In this document: one piece after another, positions 58,850 to 64,000 of the stretch
How positions within the stretch are numbered: the first letter of the stretch is position 1
How the letters are laid out: every line of letters starts with the position of its first letter
Assembly (NCBI RefSeq): GCF_001866665.1
Contig: NZ_MLYO01000024.1
Span: 248,001 to 312,000 of the forward strand
Length of the DNA: 64,000 nucleotides
Direction of reading: 5' to 3'
From: Streptomyces monashensis
GTDB taxonomy: Bacteria; Actinomycetota; Actinomycetes; Streptomycetales; Streptomycetaceae
Translations under genes and position numbers: made by a program
The notes under the pieces: generated by a model
What the model was told of the DNA's origin: nothing
The model's database searches: none
What the model saw: the letters and a program-made list of their open reading frames with translations, nothing else

Positions 58850-59803
58850 GTGACCATCAGTAGCGGCAGGCGGAGGCAGCCGAGCCTCGCACAGCTGCGG
58901 GCCTTCGCCGCCGTCGCCGAGCATCTGCACTTCCGGGACGCGGCCGCCGCGATCGGGACGAGCCAGCCCGCGCTGTCCGGCGCCGTCTCGGCACTGGAGG
59001 AGACCCTCGGGGTGACCCTCCTCGAGCGTACGACGCGCAAGGTGCTGCTCTCGCCCGCCGGTGAGCGGCTCGCGGTGCGGGCCAAGGCGGTGCTGGAGGC
59101 GGTCGGCGCGCTGCTGGAGGAGGCCGAGGCGGTCCGGGCGCCGTTCACCGGGGTGCTGCGCCTCGGCGTGATCCCCACGGTGGCGCCGTATCTGCTGCCG
59201 ACCGTGCTGCGGCTCGTGCACGACCGCTACCCCCAGCTCGACCTCCAGGTGCACGAGGAGCAGACCGCGAGCCTGCTGGACGGCCTCCACTCCGGCCGCC
59301 TGGACCTGCTGTTGCTGGCCGTTCCGCTCGGCGTGCCCGGCGTGGTCGAACTACCGCTCTTCGACGAGGACTTCATGCTCGTCACCCCGCTCGACCACTG
59401 GCTCGGCGGCCGCGAGGGCATCCCGCGCGAGGCGCTGAAGGAGCTGAACCTGCTGCTCCTGGACGAGGGCCACTGCCTGCGCGACCAGGCCCTCGACATC
59501 TGCCGCGAGGCCGGCCGGGAGGACGCCCCGGTCACGACCACGGCCGCCGGTCTGTCCACGCTGGTCCAGCTCGTCGCGGGCGGCCTCGGCTGCACGCTGC
59601 TGCCGCGTACGGCGCTGAAGGTGGAGACCGCCCGCAGCAGCCAGCTGCTCACCGGCGCGTTCGCCGAGCCGGCGCCGAGCCGCCGGGTCGCCTTCGCCAT
59701 GCGGGCGGGAGCGGCGCGGGCGGCCGAGTACGAGGAGCTGGCCGTGGCGCTGCGCGGGGCGCTCGCCGCGCTGCCGGTGCGGGTGCTCGGCCCGGACGCC
59801 TGA
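58850..59803 (+). CDS. oxyR: LysR family peroxide sensor OxyR
   Basis: This 317-residue LysR regulator has an N-terminal winged helix (SLAQLRAFAAVAEHLHFRDA, SQPALSGAVSALEETLG) and a C-terminal sensing domain with Cys209 and Cys218 in DEGHCLRDQALDIC. These are the two residues that form the peroxide-induced disulfide in OxyR. The divergent ahpC-ahpD genes are its classic targets. GTG 58850 gives the expected length. Confidence 0.95.
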   Translation: MTISSGRRRQPSLAQLRAFAAVAEHLHFRDAAAAIGTSQPALSGAVSALEETLGVTLLERTTRKVLLSPAGERLAVRAKAVLEAVGALLEEAEAVRAPFTGVLRLGVIPTVAPYLLPTVLRLVHDRYPQLDLQVHEEQTASLLDGLHSGRLDLLLLAVPLGVPGVVELPLFDEDFMLVTPLDHWLGGREGIPREALKELNLLLLDEGHCLRDQALDICREAGREDAPVTTTAAGLSTLVQLVAGGLGCTLLPRTALKVETARSSQLLTGAFAEPAPSRRVAFAMRAGAARAAEYEELAVALRGALAALPVRVLGPDA

Positions 59804-59831
59804 GCCCGCGAGCCACGGCGGGCTCGCGCAC

Positions 59832-60230
59832 GTGCTGACCGCGTGCGGGCGTGACGGATTCACGGGGGAGCTGCGGTTGCCGGGCAGCCCCGGCGGCGCC
59901 TTCCGCCTCCGGGACGGACTCGTCGCGGCGGCCGGGAGCCCCGGCGCCCCCGGTGCCGAGGCGCTGCTCCTGCGCTCCGAGCGCGCCGGCGGGGAGCAGC
60001 GGGCGGAGCTGGTGCGCGGGTCCGGAGAGCGCCGGCCGGTCGCGGGACTGATCGCGCGCGGTTGCGCCGGAGCCGCCCGGCTCCGGGTGGTGTGCCCGCC
60101 CGCGCTGAACGCGTCACCGGCACCCAGCCGTACGCCCCGACCGCGAACGGCCCCCGCCCGCGACCTCGCCTTCACCGTGGAGTGTTCCTGTGGCGCGGAG
60201 GGTGGTGCGGGAGCACAGCCTGTGAGGAAC
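59832..60230 (+). pseudogene. Fragment resembling the N-terminus of a Streptomyces regulator-like protein
   Basis: The frame opens DGFTGELRLPGSPGGAFRLR and DGLVAAAGSPGAPGAEALLL, which resembles the N-terminal domain of a family of Streptomyces proteins with a 'tag, gain and read-out' (DUF4388-like) beta fold. After about 90 residues (GLIARGCAGAARLRVVC) the reading frame loses family-like content and runs to a late stop inside the next gene. Different frames look plausible in the last 100 bases, as in a frameshifted or truncated gene. The assignment is from memory and weak. Confidence 0.35.
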
Positions 60231-60232
60231 CG

Positions 60233-60269
60233 GCTGTGGGCCCCCTCCGGGCGGGAGGGGGCCCACAGC
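60233..60269. terminator. Strong bidirectional terminator
   Basis: A perfect 16-base-pair stem, GCTGTGGGCCCCCTCC with GGAGGGGGCCCACAGC, has a 5-base loop. It separates the oxyR-side genes from the convergent ABC permease gene, whose stop is nine bases away. Confidence 0.85.
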
Positions 60270-60277
60270 GCATCGTG

Positions 60278-62608
60278 CTACTCCGTGCGCAGTCCGTCCG
60301 GCCGCATCAGCCGCAGCAGCGGCGGCAGGCTCAGCAGGGTCACCGTCAGGACCACCGCCGCCCCCGCCCCGGTCAGCCCCAGCACGCTCGGCCAGTCCAC
60401 GCCGACCGTCGAGCCGACCATCTCCAGCAGCACCACGCCGAGCGTCAGCCCCACGGCCGAGGCGAGCAGCAGGCCGAGGGCGATCGGGATCGCGGTCTGC
60501 CACAGCACCGACAGACTCAGGGTGCGCCGCCGGGTACCGAAGGCGATCAGCGCCGACAGCAGCTTGCGGCGTTCGCGCAACTGCTCCAGCTGGGAGACGA
60601 GCAGGCTCGCGCCGATCAGCGCCAGCACACAGATGGCGCCGGCGAACGTACCGGTGCGGATGGAGGAGAACTGGGCCGACCGCTGGGTGGCCGACCACTC
60701 CATCGCGTCCGCGAGCGGGTCGATCCGCGCGGCGGTGTTGCGGGCGTGCTCGAACGCGTCCGGCACCGACGTGTCCACCGAGAGGTAGACCGTCGCGCTC
60801 AGCAGGCGGCTCATCCGCTCGGGCACGGCGCCCGGGGTCAGCAGCACGCTGCTGTCCCTGGTCCCGCTCGGGCCGGTGATCGCGGTGGCCTGCCGCAGTC
60901 CGCCCGGCACGGTCCAGGTGACGTCCTTGCCGCGGCCGGTGCCGTTGACGTCGTCGATGTGGAGCGTACGGCCCGGTCGGACGATCTTGGCCACGTCCGC
61001 GTCGTTCGTCCCGCCCGTGGCCACGAACATGTCCCCGTCCGTGCAGGACGGCAGCCGGGCCATCTCGCGCAGCGCCGCGCAGCTGCCGACGGTCACCAGC
61101 GCCGTGCCGGTGGGCCCGCTCCGCCAGTCCCGGTCGCCCAGTTCGGTGCTGCCGATCGCGGTCGCCTTCCGCACGCCCTTGGTGGCCGCGAACTGCCCGG
61201 CGGCCCGGCCGAAATCGGCGCCCCGGGAGAGGTTGACCTGCATCTGGGCCCGGGTGGTGTCCCGCCCGGTGTTCTTGGTGTAGTCGCCCTGGACGCCCGC
61301 GAACAGCATCTGCATCGCGATCGCCCCGGCCACCGCGACCGCGATGCCGTTGACCATGCGGGCCGCCGAGCCGCTGCTCAACTGCAGCCGCCGTACGGCC
61401 AGTTGCCAGGCCAACGAGCCGCGGCCGAGCCGGGCCACGACCGCTTCGACGACCCAGGGCAGCAGCGTGGTCACGCCGATGAGCAGCAGCAGGACACCGC
61501 CGATCACCAGGTACGTGTTGAAGTCGCCGTTCGAGCGGCCCTGGCCGATCATCGGGGCGAGCATCGCGAGGCCGCCGACCGGCAGCAGCAGCCGCCACCA
61601 CAGCCGACGGCGCGTGGGCTTGGCCGTACGGACCACGCCCAGCGGCTCGATGACCACCCTGCGCAGCGCGAACAGCGTGACCAGCACCGCCGCCGCGGGC
61701 ACGGCGACCGCGACCAGGGCGGCCAGCGCGGGCGAGGGGTTGAGATAGCTGGGGAACACGCTGATGCCCACGACCTCCACCGAGCCCGCGAGCTGCCGGC
61801 CGAGCAGGAAGAAGACCGTGCCGAAGGCCAGCCCGACCAGCGATCCGGCGAGCGCCTCGCCCGCCGCGATCCGCCGGGTCATCCGGCTGTCGGAGCCCAC
61901 CAGCCGCAGCGCGGCCAGCCGGCGGTCGCGCCGCTCGCCGCCGAACCGTACGGCCGTGGCGATGAACACCGCGACCGGCATCAGCAGCACCACGAACACG
62001 ACCAGTATCAGCAGGAGCAGCACCGGGTCCAGGGTGTTCGACGACGCCGAGGGGCGCCCGAACGCGGAGATCCGGGCCGTCTTCCACCCGTCGAGGTGTG
62101 CGGCGAGGTTCTTCCCCCCGGCGTAGTAGGTCAGTTCGCGCGAGCCGATCAGGCCGTTCTCGGCGATCGTCCCGACGATCCGGTACGGCAGCCGCTCGCG
62201 CAGCAGCGCGCCGTCGCCGGAGCCGAGCAGCTCCTTCAGCGCGGGCGAGACGACCATCTCGCCCGGCGCCGGATACCTCGTCAGACCCGGGGCGACGGGG
62301 GCCTTCGGCCCTTCCGGTTCCACCAGCCGGCCGCGGACGTCCTCGCCGTGGTACGTCGTGTCGGCGTCGGAGATCACCAGGGTGTTCGCGGCCTTGGCCC
62401 GGGGTGGGCCGTAGGTGTAGTCCATGCGGGCGTCGTCGCGGGCGTGCCGTACCGACAGCGCGTTCGGTATCGCGGTCGTCAGCAGCAGCAGGGCCACGCC
62501 GAGCCCGACGCCGACCGCCGTCAGGAGCACCCGGATGTGGCCCTCGCGCCCGCCGGTGAAGGCGAACTTGACGCCCAGGCCGAGGTCCCGCCCCCAACGT
62601 GCGTTCAT
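60278..62608 (-). CDS. FtsX-like (MacB type) ABC transporter permease
   Basis: This 776-residue permease has two FtsX-like membrane domains: an N-terminal helix (HIRVLLTAVGVGLGVALLLL), a large extracytoplasmic region, and helix clusters about 225-345, 370-470 and 660-770. The AALRLVGSDSRMTRRI and LLSALIAFGTRRRTLSLSVL segments are the typical coupling-helix loops. Such two-FtsX-domain permeases work with a LolD-like ATPase in antimicrobial-peptide resistance or envelope efflux. Its ATG overlaps the ATPase stop, so it is the third gene of the padR-ABC operon. Confidence 0.9.
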   Translation of the reverse strand: MNARWGRDLGLGVKFAFTGGREGHIRVLLTAVGVGLGVALLLLTTAIPNALSVRHARDDARMDYTYGPPRAKAANTLVISDADTTYHGEDVRGRLVEPEGPKAPVAPGLTRYPAPGEMVVSPALKELLGSGDGALLRERLPYRIVGTIAENGLIGSRELTYYAGGKNLAAHLDGWKTARISAFGRPSASSNTLDPVLLLLILVVFVVLLMPVAVFIATAVRFGGERRDRRLAALRLVGSDSRMTRRIAAGEALAGSLVGLAFGTVFFLLGRQLAGSVEVVGISVFPSYLNPSPALAALVAVAVPAAAVLVTLFALRRVVIEPLGVVRTAKPTRRRLWWRLLLPVGGLAMLAPMIGQGRSNGDFNTYLVIGGVLLLLIGVTTLLPWVVEAVVARLGRGSLAWQLAVRRLQLSSGSAARMVNGIAVAVAGAIAMQMLFAGVQGDYTKNTGRDTTRAQMQVNLSRGADFGRAAGQFAATKGVRKATAIGSTELGDRDWRSGPTGTALVTVGSCAALREMARLPSCTDGDMFVATGGTNDADVAKIVRPGRTLHIDDVNGTGRGKDVTWTVPGGLRQATAITGPSGTRDSSVLLTPGAVPERMSRLLSATVYLSVDTSVPDAFEHARNTAARIDPLADAMEWSATQRSAQFSSIRTGTFAGAICVLALIGASLLVSQLEQLRERRKLLSALIAFGTRRRTLSLSVLWQTAIPIALGLLLASAVGLTLGVVLLEMVGSTVGVDWPSVLGLTGAGAAVVLTVTLLSLPPLLRLMRPDGLRTE

Positions 62609-63294
62609 GCCACGCGCTCCATGTCCCGGGACTTGCCGTCGCGTACGACGATCTCGCGGTCGGAGTAGGCGGCCACCCGGGCCTCGTGCGTGACGAGGAC
62701 GACGGCCGCGTTGCTGGAGCGGGCCGCGTCGGTCAGCAGCTCCATCACGCGCTCGCCGTTGAGGGAGTCCAGCGCGCCGGTCGGTTCGTCGGCGAAGACC
62801 ACGCGGGGCCCGGTGACCAGCGCCCGCGCCACCGCGACGCGCTGCCCCTGGCCGCCGGAGACCTCGCCGGGCCGCTTGCCCGACAGGTCGTCCACCTCCA
62901 GGCGCTCCATCCAGGTGAGCGCGGCCTTCTCGGCCTGCCTGCGGGAGGTGCCGTTCAGCCGCAGCGGGAGGGCCACGTTCTCCACGCAGGTCAACTCGGG
63001 TACGAGCTGGCCGAACTGGAAGACGAAGCCGAAGTCGGAGCGGCGCAGGGCGCTGCGCTGGGCGTCGTTCATGCCGGCCAGTTCACGGCCGTCGTAGACG
63101 ATGGACCCGGAGTCCGGCGGCACGATGCCGGCGAGGCAGTGCAGCAGGGTCGACTTGCCGGAGCCGGAGGGGCCCATGACGGCGACGACCTCGCCGGGGT
63201 GGATGGAGAACTCGGCGCCGTCGAGCGCGACGGTGGGGCCGTAGGCCTTGCGCAGGTCCTCGGCGGCGAGCAGGGAGCCGGCGGGGGCGCTCAT
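62605..63294 (-). CDS. ABC transporter ATP-binding protein (LolD/MacB type)
   Basis: This 229-residue ABC ATPase has Walker A GPSGSGKSTLL, a Q-loop FQFGQLVPELTCVEN, signature SGGQGQRVAVARAL and Walker B VVFADEPTGALDS with the D-loop; the switch His is in LVTHEARVA. The sequence class (DEPTGALD) fits ATPases paired with FtsX-like permeases. It starts inside the PadR stop codon (ATGA) and its stop overlaps the permease start, so the three genes are co-expressed. Confidence 0.95.
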   Translation of the reverse strand: MSAPAGSLLAAEDLRKAYGPTVALDGAEFSIHPGEVVAVMGPSGSGKSTLLHCLAGIVPPDSGSIVYDGRELAGMNDAQRSALRRSDFGFVFQFGQLVPELTCVENVALPLRLNGTSRRQAEKAALTWMERLEVDDLSGKRPGEVSGGQGQRVAVARALVTGPRVVFADEPTGALDSLNGERVMELLTDAARSSNAAVVLVTHEARVAAYSDREIVVRDGKSRDMERVA

Positions 63295-63815
63295 CGGGTC
63301 ACCTCCGCACGGAGCTTGTCCAGGCGCGCGGCGGTCAGCTCCAGCCAGCGCAGGTCGGCCTCCAGGTGGAACAGCGCGTGGTCGCAGATCAGCTGGTCCG
63401 CGAGGTCGCCCTTGCGTTTGCGGTCGGTCAGGATCCGCATGCTGCGCAGGTGCTCGGCGCGCTGGGCGTCGAGTATGTCGGCCGCGTTCCGGTGGGTCAG
63501 CAGCGCGAGGACGACCTTGGTGTAGAGGGTCGACTGGAGGTATTCCTCCGGCTTCTCCGGAGTCGCGAGCCAGCGCTCGACGTCGGTGATGCCGGCGTCG
63601 GTGATCGCGTACCGCTTGCGCTCGGGGCCGCCGCCGGCCTCGATCCCGTCGACCTCGACGAGGCCGTGCTTCAGCAGTCGGGACATCGTCGAGTAGACCT
63701 GGCCGTAGTGCAGCGGCCGGTCCTGACCGAACTTCTCGTCGAAGGCCCGCTTCAGGTCGTAGCCGTGGCGCGGGCCGGACTCCAGGAGCCCTAGGAGGGT
63801 GTGACCGATGGACAT
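63291..63815 (-). CDS. PadR family transcriptional regulator
   Basis: This 174-residue PadR regulator has an N-terminal winged helix (IGHTLLGLLESGPRHGYDLK, YGQVYSTMSRLLKHGLVEV, GGGPERKRYAITDAG) and a C-terminal dimerisation helix (HALFHLEADLRWLELTAARL, PadR-s2 type). ATG 63815 gives the family start; the longer frame to 63857 crosses the operator region. It leads the ABC efflux operon and probably represses it until a transported toxic compound binds. Confidence 0.93.
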   Translation of the reverse strand: MSIGHTLLGLLESGPRHGYDLKRAFDEKFGQDRPLHYGQVYSTMSRLLKHGLVEVDGIEAGGGPERKRYAITDAGITDVERWLATPEKPEEYLQSTLYTKVVLALLTHRNAADILDAQRAEHLRSMRILTDRKRKGDLADQLICDHALFHLEADLRWLELTAARLDKLRAEVTR

Positions 63816-63833
63816 GCCGAGCACTCTACACAC

Positions 63834-63857
63834 GGTGTATACGGGGTGTGTATACAC
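63834..63857 (-). promoter_or_regulatory. Operator/promoter of the padR-ABC operon
   Basis: GGTGTATAC (63834-63842) is followed by the perfect palindrome GTGTATACAC (63848-63857). Both contain GTATAC and could serve as PadR half-sites or -10-like elements, 20-40 bases before the padR ATG. Confidence 0.5.
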
Positions 63858-63909
63858 GGAGTGTGCAGATCATGGCCCGGAGTGCGGCGATGCAGGTGGG
63901 AGCCGATTG

Positions 63910-64000
63910 TCACGGTTCCGAAACAGGCGGCCTGCCTCTGCGCGGCATCGGCCCCGTCTCCTTCGGCAGCCGACCCGCCTCCGCGAGCGCGCGGCGCAGC
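63910..64000 (-). CDS. C-terminal end of an unidentified minus-strand gene (partial)
   Basis: On the minus strand the frame LRRALAEAGRLPKETGPMPR, RGRPPVSEP ends at TGA 63912-63910 and is open to the window edge. Codon composition (G/C at third positions) favours this frame over the others. With only about 29 residues visible, no function can be assigned. Confidence 0.4.
   Translation of the reverse strand, partial: LRRALAEAGRLPKETGPMPRRGRPPVSEP

Noticed and set aside
60062..62668. 868-residue plus-strand frame antisense to the FtsX-like permease
   Set aside because: Gln/Arg/Gly-rich shadow; the minus strand gives a membrane protein with FtsX-like topology.
1..64000. tRNA, rRNA, tmRNA or RNase P genes
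   Set aside because: No cloverleaf with a CCA-compatible acceptor stem or T-loop consensus and no rRNA-like stretch was recognised by eye.

Overview
The window is chromosomal DNA of a high-GC actinomycete, almost certainly a Streptomyces. The evidence is strong G/C bias at third codon positions (long open antisense frames shadow nearly every gene), GTG starts, 1-4 bp start/stop overlaps, a chitinase promoter with DasR-type repeats, a WhiJ-type regulator trio, two genes carrying the rare TTA (bldA) codon, and an ahpCD-oxyR block in the actinobacterial order. No rRNA, tRNA or CRISPR array was seen.

Layout. (1) 448-4401: a tight three-gene operon of a DUF3696-type AAA ATPase, a TOPRIM-like protein and a DUF262 protein. 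It has the architecture of an anti-phage defence system and is the strongest candidate for an under-described system here. It is flanked by a gene-poor stretch with a decayed transposase-like fragment and a Uma2 nuclease. (2) 5775-14512: a DUF255 thioredoxin-fold protein, then a translationally coupled four-gene cluster (processive GT2, GT39-like membrane transferase, GT2-GtrA, secreted copper-radical oxidase), probably making and oxidising a surface glycan. (3) 14509-18301 (minus): a Mut7-C protein, a TetR/MFS efflux pair and a hemolysin III protein. (4) 18593-24488: PEP carboxykinase, a 55-residue membrane protein, a hypothetical protein, an aminotransferase and a KAP NTPase fused to a receiver domain with a TTA codon. 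(5) 24624-32616: a secreted trypsin-like protein, then a divergent D-amino-acid regulon (D-aminoacylase, D-serine-deaminase-like enzyme, PfkB kinase, IclR regulator, RidA, GntP permease). A MITE-like element has inserted exactly at the deaminase stop codon. (6) 32718-36860: an acidic hypothetical protein, the WhiJ-like trio and a GH18 chitinase.

(7) 37193-48414: a Tad/Flp pilus locus (CpaB, CpaE, two TadE-like proteins, CpaF, TadB, TadC, Flp pilin, a TadG-like protein) with an embedded two-component system whose response regulator has a TTA codon. A lipoprotein and an OmpA-family protein follow; no prepilin peptidase is present. (8) 48421-51587: DUF192, an LLM oxidoreductase, a gutted deaminase pseudogene, DinB and a methyltransferase. 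(9) 51588-57599: a long intergenic region with a C-rich, U-tract-terminated structured RNA candidate, uppS, phoH with a terminator in its leader, a transglycosylase with a highly structured upstream region, and an AI-2E family permease. (10) 57622-59803: ahpD and ahpC divergent from oxyR. (11) 59832-63912: a regulator-like fragment, a PadR-ABC-FtsX efflux operon and the tail of one more minus-strand gene.

All functions come from motif recognition and gene context by eye; no database search was run.
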